From NCBI RefSeq assembly GCF_000337495.1, contig NZ_AOIS01000018.1, positions 38,929-102,928 of the forward strand: a DNA stretch of 64,000 nucleotides, written 5' to 3'. The DNA is from Haloterrigena salina JCM 13891 (GTDB lineage: Archaea > Halobacteriota > Halobacteria > Halobacteriales > Natrialbaceae). A model generated the notes under the pieces. That model saw nothing but the letters and a program-made list of their open reading frames with translations, made no database searches and was not told the origin of the DNA. Shown piece after piece: positions 45,229-53,738 of the stretch. Both the position numbers and the translations under genes were made by a program. The first letter of the stretch is position 1, and each line of letters opens with the position of its first letter.

Positions 45229-46137
45229 ATGGAGATCGTCGTCTTCGGGGCCGGAAGCCTCGGCAGTCTCGTCGGCGGACTGCTCGCCCGCGAGCACGAG
45301 GTGACGCTCGTCGCCCGAGAGGCCCACGCTCAGGCCGTCCGCGAGTCGGGATTGACGCTCGAGGGAGAGGCGGCGGGCTTCCCGTGCAACGCGTCTCCAG
45401 CGGCGACGACCGACGGAACGGGGCTCGAGGCTGATTTGGCCGTCGTGACGGTCAAATCGTTCGACACCGCGGCCGCCGCCGACGCGCTCACGATGGGTTC
45501 GTTCGACGTCGTCTGCTCCCTGCAAAACGGTATGGGGAACGAGGAGACGCTCGCCGCGCGGCTCGAGGCCCCGGTACTTGCGGCGACGGCGACCTACGGC
45601 GCGATGTTGCGCGAACCGGGCGTCGTGGCGTGTACCGGCGTCGGCGAGGTCGTACTGGGGGCTCGAGACGGCGATCCCGCGGCCGCCGCGGATCGAGTTG
45701 GCGAGGCGTTCGCGGCCGCGGGGATCGAGACGACCGTCGCCGACGACATGCCCCGTCGCCTCTGGGAGAAACTCGCCGTCAACGCCGGTATCAACCCCGT
45801 CACGGCGCTGGCTCGGACCGAAAACGGGGCCGTCCTCGAGGCCGACGCGATCGACCTGTCCCGCGCCGCCGCCCGCGAGACGGCGCGGGTCGCGCGGGCC
45901 TGCGACGTCTCCCTCTCGGACCGCGAGGCGCTCGCCGCGCTCGAGTCCGTCGCGAGCGAGACGGCCGCGAACACGTCCTCGATGCACCAGGACGTCCGCG
46001 CCGAGCGGCGCACCGAGATCGACGCCATCAACGGCTACGTGGTCGATCGGGCGGCCGAGCGGGGCCTCGAGGTGCCGACGAACCGGGTCCTGACGTCGCT
46101 GGTCAGGACGTGGGAACGAGAACTCGAGCTGCGCTGA
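45229..46137 (+). CDS. ketopantoate reductase (ApbA/PanE family)
   Basis: A 302-residue NADPH-dependent reductase. The N-terminal Rossmann motif is VFGAGSLGS (GxGxxG). The C-terminal helical domain carries the family signature WEKLAVNAGINPVTAL and the substrate-binding SSMHQDVRAERRTEIDAINGYVV. It converts 2-dehydropantoate to pantoate for coenzyme A. In some archaea the family contains paralogues of other function, so the assignment to panE itself is likely but not certain. ATG 45229 fits the Rossmann start. Confidence 0.88.
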   Translation: MEIVVFGAGSLGSLVGGLLAREHEVTLVAREAHAQAVRESGLTLEGEAAGFPCNASPAATTDGTGLEADLAVVTVKSFDTAAAADALTMGSFDVVCSLQNGMGNEETLAARLEAPVLAATATYGAMLREPGVVACTGVGEVVLGARDGDPAAAADRVGEAFAAAGIETTVADDMPRRLWEKLAVNAGINPVTALARTENGAVLEADAIDLSRAAARETARVARACDVSLSDREALAALESVASETAANTSSMHQDVRAERRTEIDAINGYVVDRAAERGLEVPTNRVLTSLVRTWERELELR

Positions 46138-46207
46138 CCGTCGTCGCGGCTACTCGCCTTAACTATTTTGCACGAAATATATGATCGTGGACCGAAAAGT
46201 GCGTCGT

Positions 46208-46363
46208 ATGCCTCACGATCAGGACGTCGAAGGCGAGAACGACCCCGAATCGGCGTCGACCTACGAGTGTCTCGAGTGTGGGACCGTCGTCGAAGCGAAC
46301 ACCCATCCCGGTGTATGTGAGTGCGGCGGCGAGTTTCAGAACCGGGCGAAATCGCTCGAGTAG
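46208..46363 (+). CDS. rubrerythrin-like-domain small protein (51 aa)
   Basis: A 51-residue protein with a compact metal ribbon: YECLECGTVVEA, then VCECGGEFQN, giving CxxC and CxC. It belongs to the short rubrerythrin-like-domain proteins of haloarchaea, with no enzyme part. ATG 46208 lies 27 nt after AAATATATG; the upstream in-frame start overlaps that box. Confidence 0.7.
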   Translation: MPHDQDVEGENDPESASTYECLECGTVVEANTHPGVCECGGEFQNRAKSLE

Positions 46364-46559
46364 CGGCGATTAGGCTCGCTACGGTCTCCGTTTCGCGCCG
46401 CCCGAAGTCGGCGCGGTATCCGTCTACCGCGGCTCCCACAGCGGTGCCGCTGAGCGCTCCTCCGACTCCACGGACTCCGGCGAAAGGAAGTCGAACCACT
46501 ATCTCTCGGCGAGTGAAATAGCGAAAAACGCGGTTGGAACTACGCGGGACGACCGGCGA

Positions 46560-46931
46560 TTAGAACGGTGCTTCCGGCCCTTCGTCGGCGTCACCATCGT
46601 CGTCGACGGTCTCGCCGGGGAACGACGGACTCATGCCGCCGCCACCGCCCATGTCGGCCTCGCCGCCGTCCATCCCGGTGTGGGCGTTGACCGTCTCGAT
46701 TTCGGGGATCTCCTTGACCATTCGGCTCTTGATCGCCTGGATCGTCATCGGCGAGATGCCACAGCCGCTGCAGGCCCCGCCGAGGGCGATGCTGACTTCG
46801 CCGCTCTCGCGGTCGATGTCCTGAATCGCTGCGCTGCCGCCGTGCATCTGGATCTGCGGGAAGTTGCGGCGGAGGAAGTTCGCGACGCGGTCTTCGAGGT
46901 CGTCCCCGTCGTTCTGGGATTCCGTGCTCAT
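46560..46931 (-). CDS. NifU-like C-terminal-domain protein (iron-sulfur cluster scaffold)
   Basis: A 123-residue protein of which residues 10-85 are the NifU C-terminal domain. It has the N-terminal helix RVANFLRRNFPQIQMHGGS and the cluster-binding GGACSGCGISPMTIQ (CxxC). The C-terminal 35 residues are Gly-rich and acidic. Such proteins hold or deliver Fe-S clusters. Length fits the short archaeal type. Confidence 0.88.
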   Translation of the reverse strand: MSTESQNDGDDLEDRVANFLRRNFPQIQMHGGSAAIQDIDRESGEVSIALGGACSGCGISPMTIQAIKSRMVKEIPEIETVNAHTGMDGGEADMGGGGGMSPSFPGETVDDDGDADEGPEAPF

Positions 46932-47034
46932 AGACCACCTTTGGATGTGGGTGCCCCTAAACCTTCCGTCCTACCCGTTCGGCTGCCGACGCTCGCGACG
47001 GCCGAATCGCGGTCCTCGAGTCGTTTGGCCCCGA

Positions 47035-47352
47035 TCAGGCGAACCCGAAAACTCGCTGCAGTTCGGCCTCGATCTCCTCGACGTGACGCTCGAGAACCTC
47101 CTCGAACCGGTCCCGCTCGACCAGCACGCCCGTGAGTCGGTCGTAGGGGTCCTCTGGGAGCTCGACGCGGAACTCGCCGTCGCCCTCGTAGAAGGGTTCG
47201 CTCTCGTTTAACACCTGCTGGTCGATCGCGTGGACCAGCTCGGAGTCGTACTGATCGTTCATCCGGTTGAACGCGTTCTTGTACGCCTGCTGGAGTTCGG
47301 GAAAGTAGTTGGCGTACTTGTCTTCGAATTGTTCGGGGTCGAAGTCGGCCAT
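47035..47352 (-). CDS. DUF5783-type haloarchaeal protein (105 aa)
   Basis: A 105-residue acidic protein starting MADFDPEQFEDKYANYFPEL, rich in aromatic and acidic residues, with LPEDPYDRLTGVLVERDRF in the C-terminal third. I recognise it as a haloarchaeal conserved family, probably DUF5783. There is no membrane segment, Cys or known motif. The open frame to 47568 covers the divergent promoter region and is unlikely. Confidence 0.7.
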   Translation of the reverse strand: MADFDPEQFEDKYANYFPELQQAYKNAFNRMNDQYDSELVHAIDQQVLNESEPFYEGDGEFRVELPEDPYDRLTGVLVERDRFEEVLERHVEEIEAELQRVFGFA

Positions 47353-47525
47353 ACCCGGAGGGACGGCGACCGGAGACAAAAGTCGGACGATCGGTCGGCC
47401 GCCGCCGTCTCGCGGTCTCGAGGCCGCTCGAGAGTGACAACGAGATGACACAGTAGGGGAGGCGGTATACGAACAATGCGTACGCAAGCGGAACCGACAC
47501 TCCCGTTCCCGGTTCAGGGAGGGAC

Positions 47526-47918
47526 ATGCCTCCCGATCAGCCCCCCATTCCATGCGAGGCATTACCACCGGGATGGGGACCCCTCGACTGCTGTGACGAC
47601 CGGTTCGAATACCGTCACAGCCAGCCCCCGCTCGAACTCGTCGCGGATCGCACCGCCGCCGATCGTTCGCATCCGGGACTCGGCCTCTGTCGGTGCTGGG
47701 AGCTTCGGTACCGGTACTTCCTCACCGACCAGACGATCACCGAGGTGATCGGCCGCGTGTCGACCCGCCGAGCCGCCGTCAAAGGCGCCCTCGCGTGTAT
47801 GGAACGCGTCCACGACACCGTTTCGACGGGCGACAATCCCCTCGAGGTTCGGGACGTCCTCGAGAGCGTCCCCCTTCCGGATCTCGTCCCGGACAGCCTC
47901 TCGCAGTCGTCGTCGTAG
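47526..47918 (+). CDS. uncharacterised haloarchaeal protein (130 aa)
   Basis: A 130-residue protein opening MPPDQPPIPCEALPPGWGPL, with a cysteine-rich first half (CCDDRFEY, LGLCRCWELRYRY) and a helical second half (STRRAAVKGALACMERVHDT). A GGGAGG run lies just before the ATG. The Cys and aromatic pattern seems conserved in haloarchaeal relatives I recall. Function unknown; the Cys cluster could hold a metal. Confidence 0.6.
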   Translation: MPPDQPPIPCEALPPGWGPLDCCDDRFEYRHSQPPLELVADRTAADRSHPGLGLCRCWELRYRYFLTDQTITEVIGRVSTRRAAVKGALACMERVHDTVSTGDNPLEVRDVLESVPLPDLVPDSLSQSSS

Positions 47919-47940
47919 TCCGCGCTCGGCGAGCGGTCGC

Positions 47941-48735
47941 CTAGGCGCGCCGCGATAGATGCGCGCGAACCGTCCGCTGGCAGTCGCCGCAGATCCCGTA
48001 CAGCCGCGCCGCGGTCGACAGCAGCGGGAACTTGACGGGGAGATCCGCGTAGATCGCCGCGACGAGTTCTCGGTAGTCGGCGGTCCCGCGGGGGTTCGTC
48101 TCCCCGGAGAACTGCCGCTGTCGCTCGTCGGTCAGCGTCTCGAGGCGGTCCCGATGGGTCTCGAGTCGGTCGTGTTTCTCGCGCAGATCGTCGAACCCGC
48201 ACTGAAGCAGCGATTCGTCAGCCGTCGCTCGAAGCCACCCCACGATCTCGTCGATTTCGTCGATCGCCTCCTCGAGCGTCCGTCGCTCGCGCTGCAGCGT
48301 TTCCTCGAGCAGCACCGTCTTCCGGTGCTGGGTCTCGACTTCCTCGAGAACGGCTCGTTTGAGCGCCGGCGTCCAGTCGGCGTCGGCGGCCAGCGAGACC
48401 GCGATCTCCTCCGAGAGTTCGGCCGCCATCGTCTCGACGAGCGAGTCGTCGTCGGCCGCGATCGTGTGCGGTTCGACGGTCTCGACGAACGCCTCCTTGA
48501 CGGTCTCACAGCGGTCGTCGGACGGCTGCGGAGTCGCGGTCGCCGATCCGACCGCCGTCGCCATCGCCTTCGGCGTCGCCGGCACGGTACCGGCCGCCTG
48601 CGCGGGTCCTGACGCCGTCGGCACGTCTCGAACCTCCCGCGCGAACGTCTCGAGGGCCGACGCGCGGTCGGCGACGTCGTCCCGTTCGCCCTCGAGACAC
48701 GCCACCGCCCGGTGGACGACCGTCAAGTCCGTCAT
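47941..48735 (-). CDS. DUF7260-type coiled-coil haloarchaeal protein
   Basis: A 264-residue acidic, mainly helical protein. A long coiled-coil section runs through ETQHRKTVLLEETLQRERRTLEEAIDEID and ends in HDRLETHRDRLETL. The C-terminus has a CGDCQRT motif. It starts at ATG 48735 overlapping the stop of the preceding gene (ATGA), so both are one operon that begins behind two DtxR-type boxes. Function unknown; the family name is from memory. Confidence 0.7.
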   Translation of the reverse strand: MTDLTVVHRAVACLEGERDDVADRASALETFAREVRDVPTASGPAQAAGTVPATPKAMATAVGSATATPQPSDDRCETVKEAFVETVEPHTIAADDDSLVETMAAELSEEIAVSLAADADWTPALKRAVLEEVETQHRKTVLLEETLQRERRTLEEAIDEIDEIVGWLRATADESLLQCGFDDLREKHDRLETHRDRLETLTDERQRQFSGETNPRGTADYRELVAAIYADLPVKFPLLSTAARLYGICGDCQRTVRAHLSRRA

Positions 48736-49631
48736 GGCTCGTCCTCCGTGAGACAGACGAGGCCGCCCGCGGCCTCGACGTCGCTGGTCACGACGAGTTC
48801 CCAGTCGCCCTCGCCCAGCGCGGTCACGTCGGTCACGCCCAGCGCCGCGGTCGCCTCTGACGTCCGGCGCAGGATGTCGATCCCGATCGGCAGCGTCGGA
48901 AACCGCCGGCCGTCGCAGTCGATGGCGTACCCGCGCAGGGAGACGCTCCAGGCGTCGATCTCCGGCCGCGGCTCGCGTACGACGTCGTACGCTCGCACTA
49001 GCGACAGCGAGTCGAGATACGTCAGACTCGCCTCGACGGGGTCGGCCGCCGCCGCGACTGACGGGAGATTCGCCGCCGCGTCCCGCAGCAGTCGCGTCCG
49101 TTCGTCGACAGTCAAGTGCGCCTCGAGTTCGGCCGCCATCGCCTCGAGCAACACCAGGCAGAGCGTGTTCCGGTCGGTCGTGGCTTCGGCGGCGGCCAGA
49201 TAGGTCTCCATGATCGCCGTCTCGGCCTCGTCGTGCTCGCTCCCCGAGAGGGCCTCGAACACGGCGCCGGAGACGTCGTGACAGAAACTGATCAGCGGAT
49301 CGTCGGCCTCGCCGCCGTGATCGACGGGCTGCTGGGGGACGGGGTCCGTGCCCCCGTCGGGGTCGTCGGGCCCGTCGCCGACGTGCAGCGGCTGCTCTTG
49401 CCGGACGATAGGGTCGTAGTAGGGCAACTGCGGATCGTACCGTCTGAGCGCCGCCCGGTACTGTTCGGTCGCTCGAGCCGCGTCGGCCGCGGCCGTACGG
49501 GTCGCGAACCGCTGGCCGGCGACGGGAACGGGTCGCTCGCCGGAGCGAGCGCAGACGACGTAGTAGTCGCCGTCGTCGCTGGCCAACCGTTCGATCTCGT
49601 GGCGAATCTCTCTGAGTGTCGTTCCGACCAT
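48732..49631 (-). CDS. DUF7551-type haloarchaeal protein, first gene of a probable iron-regulated pair
   Basis: A 299-residue acidic protein. An N-terminal 60-residue domain (ERLASDDGDYYVVCARSGERP with RFATRTAAADAARATEQYRAAL) resembles a small beta-alpha unit. A helical middle (SFCHDVSGAVFEALS) and a beta-rich C-terminus (GDWELVVTSDVEAAGGLVC) follow. No catalytic motif is visible. The gene lies about 120 nt downstream of two near-identical DtxR/IdeR-type palindromes that flank a TATA-like box, so regulation by metal is likely. The family name is from memory. Confidence 0.7.
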   Translation of the reverse strand: MVGTTLREIRHEIERLASDDGDYYVVCARSGERPVPVAGQRFATRTAAADAARATEQYRAALRRYDPQLPYYDPIVRQEQPLHVGDGPDDPDGGTDPVPQQPVDHGGEADDPLISFCHDVSGAVFEALSGSEHDEAETAIMETYLAAAEATTDRNTLCLVLLEAMAAELEAHLTVDERTRLLRDAAANLPSVAAAADPVEASLTYLDSLSLVRAYDVVREPRPEIDAWSVSLRGYAIDCDGRRFPTLPIGIDILRRTSEATAALGVTDVTALGEGDWELVVTSDVEAAGGLVCLTEDEP

Positions 49632-50068
49632 GGTTTTCCTCCAGTCACTCGGCGGATCGCAGGGCGGTCGTGCGGCGCCACGGCCCCGTTCGGGGCGGAA
49701 TCGCCTCGTTGCGCCGAATCGCGGTAGCGGGGACCGCCGTTCGTTCTTTAGGCCTACCTAAACCAACATAAGTCCACCGAATTTTAGGGTGGCCTAAATC
49801 TCTCGAGACGCGTCGATCCGTCCGCCGAACTGCCGGAAACGAGTGATTGCCCGCCATCACCGGGTCTAATCCCTGATATCCGTCGTATCGCTCTACTTCG
49901 CCGCTTCGTCTGCAGGTCGTCGTTCGGCCCGTCGCGGGATGGCTCTCGCCACGATAAATCTGATAATGCTATATTGAAACCGGCCCTCGCTCTCCTCTCG
50001 AGCGGCAACACAGCGTTTATGCGGACCAGCGAAGTACTGGGCGTAGCGTTCCCCGCCCTGATCCCGCT
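49632..50068. other. intergenic region with metal-regulator boxes
   Basis: About 440 bases without a gene. It holds the two DtxR-type boxes at 49747-49798 and, on the right, the GTTTATG promoter element for the PHP gene near 50015. Nothing else is recognised. Confidence 0.55.
49747..49798. promoter_or_regulatory. pair of DtxR/IdeR-type operator boxes
   Basis: TTTAGGCCTACCTAAA (49747-49762) and TTTAGGGTGGCCTAAA (49783-49798) are both perfect 6-4-6 palindromes with the same half-site TTTAGG, 36 bp apart centre to centre. Between them, minus-strand GGACTTATGTT gives a TATA-like box for the leftward operon. They match the TTAGGTTAGCCTAA-type operators of DtxR-family metal regulators. Confidence 0.75.
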
Positions 50069-50824
50069 ATGACGACTCAGATTCCGCTCGCGATCGATTT
50101 TCACGTTCACTCCGACGACTCCTACGACGGGCACGAACCGATCGAACTCATCCTCGAACAGGCGGCCGACATCGGACTCGACGGGGTCGTCATCACCGAC
50201 CACGACGAGATCGGTGAGTCCCTCCGCGCGGCCGAACTCGCGCCGGAGTACGGCCTGATCGGCATCCCCGGCGTCGAGGTGTCGACGCGCCACGGCCACC
50301 TGCTGGCGATCGGCGTCGAGGAACGGCCCGAACCCGGCCAGTCGTTTGCCGAGACCGTCGCGGCCGTCCGCGCCCGCGGCGGGATCGCGATCGTTCCCCA
50401 CCCGTTCCAGCGCAGCCGCCACGGCGTCCGCAAACGTCACCTCGAGGACGCCGACGCGATCGAGACCTACAACTCGATGGTCTTTACCGGCTACCGCAAC
50501 CGCCGAGCGCGGACGTTCGCCCGTCGCCACGGCTATCCCCAAATCGGCGCCAGCGACGCCCACTACCTGCCCAACGTCGGCAAGGCTTACACCGAGATTC
50601 TCGTCTCGCCCGACGCGAACGCCGCCACCGGGGCCGATATCGACGGCGACGAACTCGTCGCGGCCATCCTCGAGGGCCGGACTCAGATCCGCGGCAAGCG
50701 GACGCCGATTCACAAGAGTTCGGTCCAGTACGCCAAGGGCGGGGCTCGGAAGGTATCGTACCTGCTGACCTCGCGGGCGCCGCTGGTACCGACGGTGCCG
50801 GCCTCGATGGACCGTTCGACCTGA
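50069..50824 (+). CDS. PHP-domain phosphoesterase
   Basis: A 251-residue metal-dependent protein with the PHP order of motifs: DFHVHSDDS, VVITDHDE, GVEVSTRHGHLLAIG, IVPHPF and GASDAHYLPNVG. These His/Asp clusters bind the catalytic metals. Related haloarchaeal proteins include PHP-associated and RNase P subunit-like members, but no extra domain is fused here. A GTTTATG box lies about 50 nt before the ATG. Substrate unknown. Confidence 0.88.
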   Translation: MTTQIPLAIDFHVHSDDSYDGHEPIELILEQAADIGLDGVVITDHDEIGESLRAAELAPEYGLIGIPGVEVSTRHGHLLAIGVEERPEPGQSFAETVAAVRARGGIAIVPHPFQRSRHGVRKRHLEDADAIETYNSMVFTGYRNRRARTFARRHGYPQIGASDAHYLPNVGKAYTEILVSPDANAATGADIDGDELVAAILEGRTQIRGKRTPIHKSSVQYAKGGARKVSYLLTSRAPLVPTVPASMDRST

Positions 50825-50862
50825 TTTACTCGCGACTCGAGTCGGCCGCTACTCGAGGTCCG

Positions 50863-52416
50863 TCAGGAGAGTTGCTCGCCGACGATTTCGTTGGCGCGCT
50901 CGATGAACGCGTCCTCTTTTCCTTCGGGTACCGTCGCTCCCGCGGCGACGTCGTGACCGCCGCCGTCGCCGCCGACGGCCCGCGAGGCCTCGCCCATGAC
51001 GACCGAGAGGTCCAGTCCCTGTCGGACGAGGTTGTGAGTGCCCCGCGAGGAGACCTTGACTTCCGCGTCGTCCTCGGCGGCGTCGTCCTCCCCGGTCTTC
51101 TCCGCGAACGCGAGGATCGGCTTCGAGCGGCTGATTCCCTCGTTGCCCATCGCCATTCCGGCGACGATGCCGACGATGGTCTCGCGGATCTCGTCGCCCG
51201 CGTGGAACCACTGGAGGTGCTCATCGTGGGTTACGCCCTCGCGCGTGACGAGGTCGATCCCCTCCGAGAGGTTGCGCCGGTGGTTTCGCAGCAGTTTCCG
51301 GGCGCGCTCCAAGGCGCCCGTTCGATCCCCGAGACAGACCCCGAGGCCGACGTCGGCGCGCTCGTAGCGGGCGGTCGCGTTCAGCAGCGTCGAGAACTCG
51401 CTCGCGTCCCGGAGCTCGGTGCCGACCGGTTCCTCGGGGAGGACGTACGCCGTACTCACGAGCTGGTCGATCTTCGACGCGGGGACGCCCGTCGAGACGG
51501 CCCGCTTGACGAGCGCGCTGGCGACGGTCTGCTTCTCGTCGTTGGTCAGCCCCGACCAGCGGCGCCACTCGCCGTCGCGTTTCAACTCGAGGTCGAGTCC
51601 GTCCAGAAACCGGAGCGCGCCGTTCTCGTCGTTCGAGATGCCGGGGATGTGGACGTCGGTGGCGTACTCGAGCAGTTTCGGCAGCGGCCGGGTCTGTTTC
51701 CCGTAGAGCGCCAGATCCTTGCCGGTCTCGAGGACGCCGGCCTCGACGCCCTCCTCGACGATCGCCTCGTTGGCGCCGTGGAGCTCCCCGCCGGAGGCCT
51801 GCATGTCGCCGACGGCGCCGACGACCGCGAGGGCGGCCAGATCGCAGTTGTCGGCGCGGGCGTTGGTCGCACCCGAGGCGGTGACGATGCCCCCATCAGA
51901 GCGGGGATCCGGCGTTGATCGGCTCATTTCATTCGCCTCACCTCCGTCGGCTTCGGCGGCGGGCTCGACATCCGCCGCGTCCGCGAGCGCCCGCGCGAGC
52001 ACGTAGCTCGCGCCGGCGCCGGAGAGTTCGGAGGCGCCGTCGATTCCGAACAGCAGGGGGTTCAGGTGGAACTCGGTGTCGCGGTCGGCGGGCTGGTGGT
52101 GGTCGGCGATGACGGGCGTAAAGGCGCCCGCGTCCTCGTGCTCGCCGATGATATCCAGCTGCCCGCTCCCGAAGTCGGTGAAGAGGACGGTGTCGTAGTC
52201 GGTCGCCGCGATGTCGGCGATGGCGTCCTCGTCGAGTTGTTTCTCGAAGACCGTCTCGAAGGGTATCGCCGCGCGCTCTAGGGCCTGTGCGGCGATCGCG
52301 GCGCTGGTGAGTCCGTCGGCGTCGATGTGGGAGGCCAGCAGGACGCGATCGGCCTCGAGGAGGCGGTCGGCGCAGGCGGCGGCGCGATCGGCGAGTTCGG
52401 GAACCGGACCGGTCAT
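50863..52416 (-). CDS. DHH-family single-stranded nuclease (RecJ-like)
   Basis: A 517-residue phosphoesterase of the DHH/DHHA1 superfamily. The N-terminal DHH domain has SHIDADGLTS, LFTDFGSGQ and the DHH motif IADHHQP. The C-terminal DHHA1 domain ends with GGDGGGHDVAAGATVP, the substrate-binding motif. A low-complexity insertion sits at about residues 150-185. Archaeal RecJ homologues act in replication and repair with the replisome (GAN in Thermococcus); whether this is that one is not decidable here. Confidence 0.88.
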   Translation of the reverse strand: MTGPVPELADRAAACADRLLEADRVLLASHIDADGLTSAAIAAQALERAAIPFETVFEKQLDEDAIADIAATDYDTVLFTDFGSGQLDIIGEHEDAGAFTPVIADHHQPADRDTEFHLNPLLFGIDGASELSGAGASYVLARALADAADVEPAAEADGGEANEMSRSTPDPRSDGGIVTASGATNARADNCDLAALAVVGAVGDMQASGGELHGANEAIVEEGVEAGVLETGKDLALYGKQTRPLPKLLEYATDVHIPGISNDENGALRFLDGLDLELKRDGEWRRWSGLTNDEKQTVASALVKRAVSTGVPASKIDQLVSTAYVLPEEPVGTELRDASEFSTLLNATARYERADVGLGVCLGDRTGALERARKLLRNHRRNLSEGIDLVTREGVTHDEHLQWFHAGDEIRETIVGIVAGMAMGNEGISRSKPILAFAEKTGEDDAAEDDAEVKVSSRGTHNLVRQGLDLSVVMGEASRAVGGDGGGHDVAAGATVPEGKEDAFIERANEIVGEQLS

Positions 52417-52503
52417 CGGTACATCGGTAGACGATGGGGCGGCATTCGGGATAAACCTCCGGTCATCGGTCGGCGGCCGACGGCCGACGTCACCGTCGGC
52501 GTC

Positions 52504-52866
52504 TCACCACAGTCCGAGGAGCTCCGGCAGCGGTTCGCGATACACGAGCAAGAGCAGGTTGTTCGCCGCGAACAGGACGTACAGTCCGACGATGATGGCG
52601 ACGAACCGAACGTCCATCGGGTCCGAGAGGACGTGCCCGATCAGCATCACGACCGCGGCGTAGCACGCCGCGGCGAGCAGGACTCCGGGGAGTCCGAACA
52701 GGTGGTAGAAGAAGACGGTCACGGGGTTGAGCTCGCTCGCGTACGGGACGAGAAAGAACAGGGTCGCGGCGACCGCGTCGATCCCCCAGAGGGTGAGAAA
52801 CGCGAAGCGTATGCCGACCGAGTCCGGCGGGTCGAGCCGTTTTCCGAGGGACGTTTGTACGGACAC
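52504..52866 (-). CDS. small membrane protein (DUF5658-like)
   Basis: A 120-residue protein with about four hydrophobic segments: AFLTLWGIDAVAATLFFLV, then SELNPVTVFFYHLFGLPGV, VVMLIGHVL and FVAIIVGLYVLFAANNLLLL. The ELNPV motif before the second helix is typical of DUF5658-type proteins. There are no catalytic residues. Function unknown. Confidence 0.6.
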   Translation of the reverse strand: MSVQTSLGKRLDPPDSVGIRFAFLTLWGIDAVAATLFFLVPYASELNPVTVFFYHLFGLPGVLLAAACYAAVVMLIGHVLSDPMDVRFVAIIVGLYVLFAANNLLLLVYREPLPELLGLW

Positions 52867-52985
52867 AGTACTCGAGACATAGGGTCCAATACGAGTATTG
52901 GTTACCCTTGCTAACGCGGGTTGTGACGGCCCTGCACGCGGTTTTTGCGCTCGAAATGTCCCGGACGGAGTCGGGTCGCGAGGCG

Positions 52986-53738
52986 TTACTCGCGATCGGG
53001 CCGAACGGCCGCGACCGTCTCCCGCGCGAGCGCGTCGAACGTGGCCTCCTCGGGCACGACGTCGACGTCGATCCCGCGCTCGGCGGCGGTCTCGGCCGTC
53101 GGCTCGCCGATGACGCCGACGGTGGCGTCGGCGAGCCCTTTGATCGCCGCGTCGCGAACGCCGCGCTCGGCGGCGGCCTCGAGGAAGTGGTCGACGGTCA
53201 GCGACGACGTGAAGCAGGCCGCGTCGAGTTCGCCCTCGGCGGCCAATGCGGCCGACTCGCCGCTCTCCGCGGGACGGACCAGTCGGTAGAGGATCGTCTC
53301 GTGGACGTACGCGCCCGCGTCCTCGAGGCCGTCGAGCAGGACCGCGCTGCCGTGGTCGCTGCGGGCGACCTCGACGCGGGCGCCCGCGACGCGATCCGCC
53401 AACGCGTCGACGAGGCCGCTCGAGGTGAACTCCTCGGGGACGAGGTCGACCGCGTACCCCTCGGCGCGCAGTGCGTCGGCCGTCGCGGGGCCGATGGCAC
53501 AGACGGTCTGATCGCCGGGCTCCCAGCCCGCTTCAGAGACGAGTTCCGCGCCGGTCTTGCTCGTGAAGACGACGTAGTCGGCGTCGCTTCGGGGCGTCGC
53601 GTCGGTGGCCTCGACGGCTAACATCGGGTCCGGAACCGGCTCGGCGTCGAGGTCGGAGAGCAGGACCGCGGCCGACTCGAGGCGCTCGTCGTCGGGGCGG
53701 AAGACGGCGACGGTCGGCGCGTCGGGCGTGTCGCTCAT
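52986..53738 (-). CDS. hemD: uroporphyrinogen-III synthase
   Basis: A 250-residue two-domain enzyme that closes hydroxymethylbilane with ring inversion to uroporphyrinogen III. The sequence is weakly conserved, as usual, but shows VVFTSKTGAELV, VCAIGPATADALRAEGYAVDLVP, DAACFTSSLTVDHFLE and VGVIGEPTAETAAERGIDVDVVPEEAT. It overlaps the methyltransferase gene by 4 nt, and that gene follows hemC, so it is the last gene of the hemC-cobA-hemD unit. The context makes the call firm. Confidence 0.9.
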   Translation of the reverse strand: MSDTPDAPTVAVFRPDDERLESAAVLLSDLDAEPVPDPMLAVEATDATPRSDADYVVFTSKTGAELVSEAGWEPGDQTVCAIGPATADALRAEGYAVDLVPEEFTSSGLVDALADRVAGARVEVARSDHGSAVLLDGLEDAGAYVHETILYRLVRPAESGESAALAAEGELDAACFTSSLTVDHFLEAAAERGVRDAAIKGLADATVGVIGEPTAETAAERGIDVDVVPEEATFDALARETVAAVRPDRE

